Source of the DNA: Hetaerina americana
Taxonomy: Eukaryota > Arthropoda > Insecta > Odonata > Calopterygidae
Direction: 5' to 3'
Length of the DNA: 64,000 nt
NCBI GenBank assembly: GCA_022747635.1
Contig: JAKTNV010000003.1
Coordinates: 52,268,857 to 52,332,856 of the forward strand
Positions 38,959-49,417 of this stretch are shown piece by piece. The notes below the pieces were generated by a model. It was not told the DNA's origin and did no database searches. It worked only from the letters and a program-made list of their open reading frames with translations. Each line of letters begins with the position of its first letter. The first letter of the stretch is position 1. Position numbers and translations under genes: made by a program.

Positions 38959-40180
38959 CAGGGTTCTGTGGTTGTCTCTGGACGAATTTCAATTTGAATT
39001 TACCGCCATATCGTAGATCCACTGGAGGTCACGATTGGCGGTCGACCGAGATGTTACGACACGTGCGGAGAACAATCTAGGAGACACTATTATCGAAAGT
39101 GTTCGCGCTGGGCGTTCACCCGGTGAAATAGTTCGATTCTTCGGGTACCCCGAATCAACTTTTTACGATATTGTGGCCAAGTATAATGCTTTCGATAATT
39201 CTAGGGAAGGCTTTGCTAACTCGGTGAGGAAACCCGATTCGAGCAAACACGTGTCACGAACTGCGGCAGTCGTCGATAAGGCTCAGGCGCTGATTTGACC
39301 CGGGCGATTACTGAAGAAATTGGCGTCAGAGTTGAATGATAGCGAGCTAGAATGTGTCGGATGGCAGAGGAGGATACAAGTCGTACACAATAGAGGTGCG
39401 ACACATGCTGTCTGAGACTGCCAGAACAAAGCGGATTGCTCGCTGAAACATACTATTGTGTTCTCTAAAAAATGAACCTGCGGAGCGAATCAGATTCTTT
39501 TCTGATGAAAATATTTTCACCGCTGACCCGCAGATCAACCGGAGAAATGATCGCTGGCTTGCCTACGAGACCGAGGACGCCCCGATTGTTGGTCGTACGA
39601 AATTTCCGGCTAGTGTTCACGTCCTAAGTGTTGCGTCCAGTGAGGGTGATATCATGTCACCACATTTCTTTGAAAAGGGACAAACTATCATAAAAGAAGT
39701 GTATCTTCAAATTCTGATGAATATCGTGAAACTGTGGATGGTAATTGTGGTCTAGGGGAGGCATTGTCTTTCAACAAGACGGTGCACCAGCTCATACGAG
39801 TCATTTAGTCCAAAACTTGCTCTCCGATAACATTGACGTGTTCTGGTCAATGATGTTCTAGCCCCCGAATAGCCCGACTTGAGCCCCCTTGACTATTATG
39901 TTTGGAGCGTAGTCGAAAGAGTTACCAATAACACGAGGCACCGTAATGTTGCATCATGCGCACCGCTCTCGTAGCAGCATTCGCGAATATGGACAGGGTT
40001 GTTCTAAAAAGTGCGTGCGATCGATTCAGGCAAAATTGGAGGCGGTCATTGCAGCAAGGGGGTTACATTGAATAATGTTACTCTCAATAGATACTACTAC
40101 GTGTATGTAAAAGAATTTTCATTTTCGTTTGTATTTTTTAAGTAAATTGGCTTTTCAATTTTAAATGCCGTACCACATAT
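38959..40180 (+). pseudogene. Broken maT-type (DD37D) Tc1/mariner transposon
   Basis: The left end reads CAGGGTTCTGTGGTTGTCTC after TA. An N-terminal DNA-binding frame starts near 39035 (SVRAGRSPGEIVRFFGYPES). Then RIRFFSDENIFTAD supplies the first catalytic Asp region, VFQQDGAPAHTSHLVQNLL the second, and NSPDLSPLDYYVWS, recovered after a one-base deletion, the third. By count 37 residues separate the second and third Asp, which is the maT (DD37D) spacing. The C-terminus ends RRSLQQGGYIE with a stop near 40072. At least three lesions (internal stop, frameshifts near 39890 and 39955) inactivate it. The right TIR is degraded: only a GTAAATT...ACCACA remnant near 40145-40180 can be matched to the left end. 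Confidence 0.8.
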
Positions 40181-40192
40181 ATATCATTTGTG

Positions 40193-40213
40193 GTTATATA
40201 TATATATATATGT
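40193..40213. repeat. Short (TA)n tract at left edge of the Penelope-like element
   Basis: TA repeat directly left of the inverted arm that starts at 40218; a much longer (TA)n tract flanks the right side. Confidence 0.7.
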
Positions 40214-40217
40214 AATG

Positions 40218-40477
40218 TATAACACTTAGCACTAGTGGACACAGACAAAAACACAGAAACACACAAAAAAGAGACTCACTATTTTTAGAATTTTCGGTGG
40301 TCGTTGCCACCTTTATCAAGGAGGAGAGGGACAGAACTGAAGAGAATACGAGGGCTGGAGCGATGGATGGAAGGGGAAGGTGGGGAGGGAATTCCGAAGG
40401 GACGGGTTTGGAGGGGCAGCGTTAGAAGGGTGGGGAAAATGTAGAAGGTGATGGGGGTGGAAGGGGGATGAAAATAT
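40218..40477. repeat. Left 260-bp inverted arm of Penelope-like element 1
   Basis: Starts TATAACACTTAGCACTAGTG and ends GGGGGATGAAAATAT. It is the reverse complement of 41230-41489 over the same length with very few mismatches (one change near AGAATACGAG). It corresponds to the 3' untranslated region of the minus-strand element. Confidence 0.9.
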
Positions 40478-40493
40478 AATTAGAACAGGGTAA

Positions 40494-41225
40494 TTAGTGC
40501 CTAATATTGATTCCTGGCCAGTTCCAGGACTCCAAAAGCCAGATGAAGGATTGCTCTAGTGTTTTCAGTTTCAGAGGAGGATCAGAGGGTGGGAGGGATG
40601 CTATGATTGATACACTATAGCATTTATCAAAGGGAGTGTTGTGTTCGGAGGCGTGTTTGGGGATAGGGAGCATGTCAATTAAGGAAGAGTTTTTGCATGA
40701 GGCTCGGTGGTTGTTGATTCTGATATTGAGGGGTGTGGTGGTTTGCCCAATATAATAGGCAGGGCAAAGTTGGCACTTCAGAAGGTACACTACATTGCTA
40801 GAAGTGCAAGTAGAGGAGGGAATTGGTGGGAGAGAGTTAAAAAGCGGGTGGGAGAGGGATGGGATTTTGGTTTTGAAAATAGGGCATGTTTTACATCTGG
40901 GTTTATTGCAAGGCGTTGGAGTGGTTTTAGGACGGGTTGGGGATTTAAGGAGTGGATTTGTTGATTTGAGGAGATCGGATAGGTTGGCGGGGCGTTTGAA
41001 AGTAACTGAGGGGCATTTGGGAAAAAGGTTGGCGGTGGCATTATGATTTTTTAGGATAGGGTAGAGGTCTTTCAGGATTGATCGTATAGATTCTAAGCCC
41101 GGGAAGTATGTAGTGCAAATTGAGAGAGGGTGGGGTTCTGCGGTGGAGGAAGGTTTGGGAGTGTACGCATGTTTACGGATTCTTTTGTTCAGGAGGGATT
41201 CGGGATAACCTCTTTTGAGGAGGAA
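40494..41225 (-). CDS. Penelope-like element 1: C-terminal RT part, linker and GIY-YIG endonuclease (5'-truncated, 243 codons open)
   Basis: A minus-strand frame without an ATG is uninterrupted from 41225 to the stop at 40494. It begins LLKRGYPESLLNKRI (end of the RT/thumb), continues YFPGLESIRSILKDLYPIL and CPSVTFKRPANLSDLLKS, then the Cys-containing linker KPRCKTCPIF. The GIY-YIG nuclease follows: VYLLKCQLCPAYYIGQTTT, an RINNHR basic motif, a HASEHNTPF stretch and LEQSFIWLLESWNWPG. This is the RT-linker-endonuclease order specific to Penelope-like elements. The catalytic YxDD part of the RT is missing because the element is truncated exactly where the right inverted arm begins. The endonuclease domain itself looks intact. 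Expression is unlikely because no promoter or start codon is present. Confidence 0.9.
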   Translation of the reverse strand, partial: FLLKRGYPESLLNKRIRKHAYTPKPSSTAEPHPLSICTTYFPGLESIRSILKDLYPILKNHNATANLFPKCPSVTFKRPANLSDLLKSTNPLLKSPTRPKTTPTPCNKPRCKTCPIFKTKIPSLSHPLFNSLPPIPSSTCTSSNVVYLLKCQLCPAYYIGQTTTPLNIRINNHRASCKNSSLIDMLPIPKHASEHNTPFDKCYSVSIIASLPPSDPPLKLKTLEQSFIWLLESWNWPGINIRH

Positions 41226-41229
41226 TCAG

Positions 41230-41489
41230 ATATTTTCATCCCCCTTCCACCCCCATCACCTTCTACATTTTCCCCACCCTTCTAACGCTGCCCCTCCAAA
41301 CCCGTCCCTTCGGAATTCCCTCCCCACCTTCCCCTTCCATCCATCGCTCCAGCCCTCGTATTCCCTTCAGTTCTGTCCCTCTCCTCCTTGATAAAGGTGG
41401 CAACGACCACCGAAAATTCTAAAAATAGTGAGTCTCTTTTTTGTGTGTTTCTGTGTTTTTGTCTGTGTCCACTAGTGCTAAGTGTTATA
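41230..41489. repeat. Right 260-bp inverted arm of Penelope-like element 1
   Basis: Inverted copy of 40218-40477, fused directly to the truncated RT frame. Together the arms enclose a 752-bp loop. Inverted LTR-like pieces at the 5' junction are a known peculiarity of Penelope insertions. Confidence 0.9.
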
Positions 41490-41525
41490 GATTATTATTC
41501 ACGTCCGTGAGTCTTTCAAAAAGTG

Positions 41526-41735
<210 letters not shown>

Positions 41736-42619
41736 CGACAAAATATATTTGCAGATAAAAGGCACTGCAATGGGTACGCGTATGGCTCCTGCATACACCA
41801 ATATTTTGATGGGTAAACTTGAACATAACTTTCTGCAACAACAAACCCTCAAACCACTCTTCTGGTCCCGCTATATTGATGATATTTTCCTCCTTTCGTC
41901 CCATGGACGCGAAACTTCATCCTCCTTTATTTCCTCTCTCAACTCCTCCTCCTCGGTATCTTTCACTTTTTCTGTATCTGACTCGAATGTAACTTCCCTA
42001 GATATCGACATTCATCTCCAGAATAATACGTTTTACACCTCAGTTCACATTAAACCGACCAATAACCAACAATATCTTCATTTCAATAGCTGTAACCCAT
42101 TGTATACGAAACGCTCCATCCCCTTCTCACTCTCAGTCCATGGCTTCCGTCTCTGCAACAACACCCCCTCCCAACAGAAATACAGAGACCAGTTACATGA
42201 CTCTCTCAGAAAATCTGGGTACCCTGAAGAACTTTTGAACAGTAAAATTTTCAAACCGTCTACCAATACAATCCTCTCCACAAACAAAAACGCCCAAAAT
42301 GCCCTAATCATATCACCACTTTCTTCCCCGAAACCCACAAAATTACACATTTAATCCGTGAACTCTTCCTAATTATTAATAACAGTCAGTCCACGTTACT
42401 TTTATTCCCACATTGTCCCTCCGTTTCGTTTAACGCCCGTAGAACTTGCGAGATATCTTCAAGTCGACAAAACCACCTACGAGCACCCACGTCTCTTCCC
42501 CGCCCATGTCCGTACCAGGCAACCGTCCACGCTGCAAATGCTGCCATGTTCTAATACCCTCCTCCTCCCTTAGTACCAACTCCCAACCCGACGCCACCTG
42601 CACCTAAAAAAACATCATA

Positions 42620-43941
42620 CTACCTTGATCAAAAATTTCCCGGAATTTATTCAGAAAATTAAAAATACAAGTTTATTCATCTAAATCTATATTGTCCCCT
42701 TCAAAGTAATCCCCATCGACTGCAACACACTTATGCCAGCGCTTGATCCAATCCTCGAAACATTTTTTATATTCGGTTTTCGGTATGTCCATCAGTGCTT
42801 CCTGCGATTTTTCCATTACTTCCTCTCGGCTGCTAAAACGCGTTCCCCGTAATGGTTTTTTAACTCGATTGAACAGAAAGAAGTCACAGGGAGCCAAATC
42901 AGGTGAATTCGGTGGCTGTTGGATGGTATTTGTTGCATTTTTCGTCAAAAAATTACGAATAATGATAGCACTGTGCGACGGTGCGTTATCATGGTGCAAA
43001 ATCCACGAGTTTTCTGCCCACATTTCTGGTCTCTTTCGGCGAATTGCTTCACGCAAACGTCTCATAACGCCCAAATAATACTCTTTGTTTACTGTCTGGC
43101 CTTCTGGCAAAAATTCATGATGCACTACACCGTTGTAATCCATGAAAACCGTCAGCATTGCCTTCTTTTTTGACTGAAAACGACGTGGTTTTTTTGGTCT
43201 CGGCTCATTTGGTGAACGCCATTCACTTGCCTGATGTCTGGATTGCGTGTCGTACTCATAAACCCACGTCTCGTCTCCAGTAATGATCCTTTTGATGAAT
43301 GTGGGATAGGATTCAGCCTCGCAAATCATGTCTTTTGCGACGTCAACACGGTCTCTTTTTTGCATGAAATTGAGGTCTTTTGGCATGCTACACGACGGAA
43401 ACCCAAATCATTAACCACAATGTCTTGGGCGGATCCATAGGCAATGTTCAAGTCCTCCGCTATTTCTCTGATGGTTAATTTGCGGTTATTGACCAACATT
43501 TCTTTTACTTTATCAATTTTTTCACCGACTTTCGATGTCGATGGTCTGCCACTGCGTTCATCATCTTCGATTGACTCACGACCACTTCTGAACCGCTCGT
43601 GCCACTGGTAAACGACCGTTTTTTTTAGAGAATCGTTGCCGAAACACTTTTCCAACATTTCCAACGTCCGTGCGCCACTAAAGCCGTTTTTTACGCAAAA
43701 TTTAATACAAGTTCGTTGTTGCAAATTTAAATCCATTTCTGCAATTGTAAAAAATCGCCAACACACACAGAGATAGATGTACTCTTGGCTACGCAACTTT
43801 TGCCAATGTCATGTTATGACACTAAGATTTAAAGGGAATATCAACAACAGATGTACCAATTTAACAAAAAAAACAGAACTCAAATCGGAACGATGGGAGC
43901 GCCACACGGTGGTTATTCCGGGAACTTTTTGATCAAGGTAG
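42620..43941 (-). mobile_element. Near-complete mariner transposon (1,322 bp)
   Basis: The terminal inverted repeats begin CTACCTTGATCAAAAA and match over 26 bp with one mismatch (T versus G at position 17). They are flanked by the TA duplication at 42618-42619 and 43942-43943. The length is normal for mariner. It carries a minus-strand transposase gene with a single visible disruption and sits inside Penelope-like element 2. Confidence 0.95.
42673..43736 (-). pseudogene. Mariner transposase (DD34D), one frameshift
   Basis: Start ATG at 43736 (MDLNLQQRTCIKFCVKNG), stop at 42673. The N-terminal paired helix-turn-helix region includes FGNDSLKKTVVYQWHERF, the linker SGRPSTS and a second HTH (LTIREIAEDLNIAYGSAQ). 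Near 43386 the frame shifts between GFRRVA and PKDLNF; a few residues that normally lie between them in this family are missing, so a small deletion is the probable cause. The catalytic half has ITGDETWVYEYD (first Asp), LHHDNAPSHSA (second) and NSPDLAPCDFFLFN (third); 34 residues separate the last two. The C-terminus is WIKRWHKCVAVDGDYFEGD. All catalytic Asp are present. It is the least damaged transposase of the window but is not expressible as one protein. Confidence 0.93.
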
Positions 43942-44225
43942 TATATCGCCTCTCCTGTAACTTCTGCCCTGCCTTCTACGTGGGCCAATGCACGACTACC
44001 CTTTCCCTCTACATGAACAACCACCGCTATTCCACCAAATCTCCTACGTTCCTCAATTATCCCATCCCACTCATACTGCTTCCCACGGCCAATTTTTCGA
44101 TGACTGTTTCTCCGCGTCGGTGATTGAAATCCTTCCTAAAACTGCATGTATCAATGAGGTGAGAACCTGGCGCATATCTCGGAGTTCCAGCCATTTAAAC
44201 CCCCCGGACTGAACCAAGCCCACTG

Positions 44226-44406
44226 AATAAATCCATTAGCCGAGAACGCCATTTTGATGGCGACGGTTGTGCCGTCAAAACCTCAAAACTGCATATGTGA
44301 GTGTCCTTTCCTTGTGTTTCTATTTTTATAATATTAACAACTGTTTTTTTATATATTTGTGAGTCGCAGAAGAGCATTTCGAAGATATTTCTATGCATAA
44401 TTTTTA
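44226..44406. other. Presumed 3' flank or UTR of Penelope-like element 2
   Basis: The segment after the endonuclease remnant contains GAACGCCATTTTGATGGCGACGG, a small inverted repeat, but no clear terminal signature. The element's 3' boundary cannot be set from one copy. Confidence 0.35.
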
Positions 44407-44430
44407 TATATTTTCACACTCACATATGAG

Positions 44431-44473
<43 letters not shown>

Positions 44474-44495
44474 TCATATGTATGTGTGAAAATAT
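44407..44495. repeat. TA-rich hairpin with 31-bp arms
   Basis: The left arm ATATTTTCACACTCACATAT plus GAGTATATATA is the reverse complement of the right arm with two mismatches. The loop is (TA)n. It could be a MITE, an extruding cruciform, or a palindrome grown around a TA microsatellite. Confidence 0.75.
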
Positions 44496-45821
44496 TTGGC
44501 CTGACGAACCTTTTTTCTGTTTAAATATTCACATTTTTGTATGGAGAATTGGCGAAGACATGATACAATTGACGATACCAAAAATCATCCGTATTATTTA
44601 AAAGCATCTATGATAATTAATAGTTTATAAATAAGTTGAAGTTATTTCATCCTTTAATTGATTTGTCATCGAATGATGCTAATAGTTAATATTTTGTAGG
44701 TGATATGTTTAATCGGGCCAGCCTTCGTCTTTCACCATGTTTCCTGCAAGATGTGTGGCAACCGAAGACGGGATTTGTGAATTTAAAATATTCGCATTAC
44801 ATAGGAGGATAGCATGATAATATTTTATATGACGATAATGCCGAAGATAAGGCACTAGACGTTGGTAGTTAAAATTCTAACTTAGAAGTTAAATTGTTAA
44901 CGGATGATTTTGGGTTTTAATATCCAAAAAAACTATTATAAATCTATGCATCTTTCACACGAGTTGAACTGATCGTTATGGAATTAGTTTTTTCCTTAGT
45001 AAATTTGCTTCGAAAAGATTAATTTGCTCCAGCAGCTCCGTTTACTTTTCTCGCCACGTTATTATGCCTTCCACCGAAAATAGGTCACTTAAAAGCCCAG
45101 GCACAGGCAATGTGAATGCTGCTGATATTACATTCCAGCCAAAAGCAGGATATTTTCAAATACCTTCCTTTAAGCCGGAGTGAAGCCATGATGTTCGCAG
45201 TATTATATGTTAGGCTGGGAATTCGCTCCCATTTCGGTCATCTGACTGGTAAATATGGGAAAAAGATTGTGGACGTAGTTTGCTCAAAATCAATACGATA
45301 TTTAAAACCATACTTAGGCGTGATTCATATTTCATATTCTGGTAAATTGATCCACCGTCTCTAATACAAAAAGGCAATAATCATTTCTCCTTTTAACGAC
45401 AAAATTATTTCGACATGCTACTTAATTCAGTCAAATTAATCATTTCTAAATATCAATAATCGCCTTTCATCCTTTCTCAGACCCCTGTTTTAAACCGCAC
45501 TAAGTGCAATTTAAATCTTCTCAACTGAACTTAATATAAATGGTACGAGTCTACAATTTCAAATATATCTAACTAAAAGTTATAAAGAAAAATGAAATAG
45601 CAAAATAACAAAAGGTAAAACTAATAAAAAAACGAAATAGCCAAGGCTGTAAACTTGACTGGCACTGGTTTTGTAAAAGGGGGTTAGTAAAAACAAAATG
45701 ACAAGTTAGTAAACAATTATAAACCACACACTTGATTACTCGGATGTGTATGAAAAACAATTACCCTCGTGTACCTCTACCAGAAACAAACAATGCAAAA
45801 ATAAATACAAGGAGACAGACT
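44496..45821. other. AT-rich DNA, nothing recognised
   Basis: No supported feature; small frames have no known motif. Confidence 0.5.
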
Positions 45822-46140
45822 CACTCGATTAAATAATAATACAGTGACTCTCTTGAGTCGTATTCACACACGCTCAGGGTTTGCAAGGATTTCTTCTATG
45901 CCAGGGGCCCATCAATCACTCTGAGTAATAGAAAAATATAAAAAGTGAACGGATACACGTTCACACTTAGTCACACAATCACTCGGCTGTGTTCGCAAAC
46001 AGTGACCTTTGCGAACCACACTTGCTCGCGCGTTCAAGGTTTGCTAGGATTTCTCCCATGCCAGGGATCTGTCAGTCACACAAAAGTGGTAGGTAGCTGG
46101 AGTCGGTAAGTGCCTAGAGGAAACCTGGCCTCAGGCGTTT
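45822..46140. repeat. Degenerate dimer of a ~160-bp direct repeat
   Basis: Two units start at about 45822 (CACTCGATTAAAT) and 45980 (CACTCGGCTGTGT). They share CAGTGAC, then CGCTCAGGGTTTGCAAGGAT versus CGTTCAAGGTTTGCTAGGAT, then ATGCCAGGG and ATCAATCAC versus GTCAGTCAC. The spacing is 158-160 bp, close to nucleosome length and to common satellite monomers. Only two units are visible. Confidence 0.75.
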
Positions 46141-46699
46141 AACCTGTAAAGCAGGCCCCTTTAGAAAAGAATGACATATCCGATATGGAAGGTTAATTAA
46201 ATGGGTCGGTAGGGTGGGGAAGGGGGGTTGGGCCAGCTCGTAGTTGGACTACAGGTAAGTGGGAGATGTCAATCCTGCTCTGCTATAGAAGTATACAAAA
46301 TGTTATATCAATTGTTAAATGTTTTCCTCTTTCGACAGCAGGTTACGCAAAAAATTCCAAAAATACAAGTAAAAAGTAACAATACTGTAAAAAGTAACGT
46401 TAATTTTAATTAAGTGAAAAGAGAATTATGAGCAGGAAGCATGAAAATGAAGAAAGAAAAACGGTTCTTTGAATGAGCTAAATATTTTATCATATGAATA
46501 TTTATACATAGATATATGATTTACCCTTTGCCCGAATGTGAAGGTGTATTCACGAAGTATTCCTCAGTCAAATTACCCTCTCACTCTGGAGGAAAACATA
46601 CTGCCATTGCAGTGATTGATTTGCAGCCTGAAAGCTTTACGCATGTACTGTATTAGTTCATCGGACCTTTATGGGCCCATTGGGTTCTGCTCCAAGTGT

Positions 46700-46989
46700 A
46701 ACTTCGACGGATCCGGAGGGATAGTTTACGAGTAATTTGCTTGGAGGGACGAAATGGAGAGAGAATAACTCACCCGAGTGGCAGTGCATCCCCTGTTTAT
46801 GAGGTGGGGCTGAAATGAAGCGGGAGGAAGATGAGGGAGGCCGGGGAGTCGGAAGGGAGTAAGCGGGTCCCATCGCTTGGAGGAAGGAGTTGGGTTTTTT
46901 GTTCGCTCTATGAGACGAGAGCAAAAGCGATGCCTTGAGAGAAAGAGAGAGGAGAAAGCAGAGGAGAAAGGAATTTTGTGAGGCAACGC
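46700..46989. other. Purine-rich half of a strand-composition switch
   Basis: G+A-rich plus strand that flips to C+T-rich at about 46990. Polarity is opposite to the switch at 20.78 kb. Frames here are low complexity. Confidence 0.5.
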
Positions 46990-47560
46990 CGGAGTTCCTT
47001 TTATCCCTAGATTCCCATACCCGGTCCTAATCTTTCCCTTCGTTTTACCCTATCATCCCTTTCTTTCTCTCTTCTCTTCTTATGCATCAATACACAGACC
47101 CTCGCTTCTCTCGCCTCGCAACAATCTACCTGTATTCATCCAGTGAGGCAGCCACTTAGGCATCTCGCTCGCCACTTATCACTCCCCTTCACCCCAGTTT
47201 CCTCCTCCTACTCCCCTCATCCAACCATCTCCCCTCCCGATTTTTCCTTTCCATGCTTCCGTCCTTCTATTCTCCTCCTCTTCGTTCTAACCCAACCGCA
47301 TTTGCTCCTTCATAATTTCTCCATCCGTTATTCGGTTCTCACCCCCTCTTTCCGACTCACCCTTTCTCATCCCCCGAACTCCTGTTCCTTCTCCTCTCCT
47401 CCTTCAAGCTCTTTCACCCCACATCCACTACACACTCGCATTCCCACCTTTCCCATCCTCATCTCACCTTTCTTTCCCAGGAACAATTCGTGGGTGCGGC
47501 GTCCATACGAGCGGAAAAATTCACGGATTTCCGGGCAGGTATAGAAGATGGGGTAATTTG
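46990..47560. other. Pyrimidine-rich half of a strand-composition switch
   Basis: C+T-rich plus strand (TCTCTT, CTCCTC, CCCC blocks). The 133-residue plus frame 47143-47544 is Pro/Ser/Phe-rich and domain-free, so it is treated as an artefact. Confidence 0.5.
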
Positions 47561-48124
47561 CGGAGGATCGCAAATTCGCTCCTGGATTGCCGTCATTATT
47601 CCTTGTGTTTCTCGTCGGCTAGAGTTTTCCAGTCGTTTTCCCTCTGATGATGGAAGTAGTTCCGTGATTTTCCCATTACGTCAGTTAGGACAAAGACAAG
47701 TGATGCGTGATCACTGGCCATTCTCACTCGTCATATGAAAGGTTTTGCTCACTTATAATATCACAGTTTTTAAAGAAGTACTCGTTCTCCAGAATGGCAG
47801 TTACTCTCAGGGTCATTTTTTTGGAATCTTTTGGGTTTAAAATTATCAATTTCTTCAGGTTTTCATTCACATTATTCTACCGATGTTAAGGTAGGTTTTG
47901 GGCTATTTCTAACTAATATTTACTTCGAAGCATTCTGTATGGAAGTATGGTAATAATAATTTGACATCCCACTACATTTAAATGTTTTTCCCATTCCTTA
48001 TTCTGCCTTTCGAATTTACCCAAATAACTGCTTCTCTTCGCCCACCCTATTTGAAGCCACAGCTTTTTTAAATCTCTGATCAACTAATTTTTGCCTTACC
48101 AACGTTTCAAAACCGTCCAATCTA

Positions 48125-49415
48125 CGAGGGTGATCTCATAAGTACCCGACCCAGCAAAGAAAACGCAAATATTTTGAAAAATAATGTTTTTATTTTTCAT
48201 TATAAAACCCTTTCAGCTGAATACACTTTTTCCAGCGATGTTCAATTAGTTAGATCCCCTATTTATAATAAGAACTGTCTTGCTCCTCGAAATAGCCATT
48301 ACTGACGATATCAAGGTTGGAAAATCTTTGACCACCGAGCCATTTCCAAGTTTGAGAACAGAAAATAATCAGTGGGGGCTAAATCTGGCGAAAAGGGTGC
48401 ATGAGGTAGCAATTGAAACTTTAATTCATGAATTATAGCCATTCCAATAACGGAATTGTGAGCTGGTGCATTGTCTTGATGAAATAACACTTTCTTCTTA
48501 GCCTAATGCGGCCGTTTTGCTTAATTTCTTCGCTCAAACGTTGCCATAAGCTAAAAATAACACTCGCATAATATTCGCGGTTGATAGTTTTCCTTTTTCA
48601 TAATCAATGAAAGTTAGCCTACGCGCATCCCAGTAAACCGACGCTATGACCTTGCCTGCAGATGAAACGGTCTACGCCATCTTTGGAGGCTGTTCTCCCT
48701 TTTGAATACATTGTTTTGATTGTTATTTTGTCTCAGGTGTGAAGTTATGGACCCATGTTTCATCCATGGTCATGAAACGGCGCAAATATTCTGCTGCTTT
48801 GTTGCTGTGAAACTTTGCTAAACACTAAATTGAAACATCTTCACGACACTGGTTTTGCTCGAGTGTGAGCAAACGCGGCACCCATCTTGCACACAGCTTT
48901 CTCATGTCCAAATTTTCAGTTAATGTACGATGTACCGCACCGATTGAAATGCCTACCATTCCTAGCCTATGAAATGCTTAGCTCACGCACTTTCAATTGA
49001 CGACCATCTTTGTGGATTTTCTTCAGTGTTTCTGGAGTCGTCACCTCATTTGGTCAACTAATGCGATGCTCGTCTTCGCAGGTCGTACGGCCTAGTTTGA
49101 ATTACCCAATATTTTACTGTTGTAAACGAAGGAGCAGACTCTCCCAGAGTACAATCCAGTTCAGCTATTATGTTGGTTGGGCTGAGACCTTTCAAATAAA
49201 AGTATTGTGTCACATAACGATGACCAATTTTCTCCATTTTCACAAATTCACTGAAAAAGTTTACTATTGATAACTTCCAAACAAATACTAAACAAGATGA
49301 CGTTTTCAAACTTGAAGCATATGCTTTATAGATTGCATACTTATTAATCAAGTGATATTTTTAAACAGCTACTGCAAAGTCTAAGTCAGGCTAGGTACCT
49401 ATGGGACTACTCTCG
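48125..49415 (-). mobile_element. Full-length decayed mariner (about 1.29 kb)
   Basis: The left end CGAGGGTGATCTCATAAGTACC and the right end, read inward CGAGAGTAGTCCCATAGGTACC, are diverged terminal inverted repeats flanked by TA (48123-48124 and 49416-49417). The TIR core resembles that of the 57.5 kb element (CGAGGGTCATCCGGAAAGTA), so they may be related lineages. It contains a minus-strand transposase pseudogene. Confidence 0.85.
48190..49237 (-). pseudogene. Mariner transposase pseudogene (DD34D)
   Basis: ATG at 49237 opens MEKIGHRYVTQYFYLKGLSP and LGESAPSFTTVKYW, a mariner N-terminal helix-turn-helix. The middle is broken by frameshifts. The catalytic half includes TMDETWVHNFTPETK followed by a stop (the usual Gly before DETW is Met), then FHQDNAPAHNSVIGMA and FSPDLAPTDYFLF with 34 residues between the Asp residues. 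It ends RWKKCIQLKGFYNEK with a stop at 48190-48192. An old dead copy. Confidence 0.85.
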
Positions 49416-49417
49416 TA

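Larger units (their letters stand above)
41736..44225 (+). pseudogene. Penelope-like element 2: RT, linker and GIY-YIG endonuclease, interrupted by a mariner
   Basis: The plus-strand frame 41736-42354 carries the catalytic RT part: [18 protein letters not shown], then [11 protein letters not shown] (YIDD catalytic box) and a [12 protein letters not shown] segment homologous to RGYPESLLNKRI of element 1. After the stop the coding similarity continues in other frames: HCPSVSFNARRTCEISS and NRPRCKCCHVL (linker), with a frameshift near 42520 and an in-frame stop just before the mariner. Beyond the mariner, at 43942, it resumes with YRLSCNFCPAFYVGQCTTT and MNNHR (GIY-YIG), then shifts frame near 44080 to FDDCFSASVIEILP. 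The reading frame across the insertion site is continuous if the mariner and one TA are ignored, so the mariner came later. 5'-truncated at the (TA)n tract. Amino-acid similarity to element 1 is moderate, so it is a different family. Confidence 0.88.

Noticed and set aside
40218..40477. Hammerhead ribozyme in the Penelope inverted arm
   Set aside because: Penelope LTRs often carry one, but I found no CTGATGA core with a paired GAAA segment on either strand of the arm.
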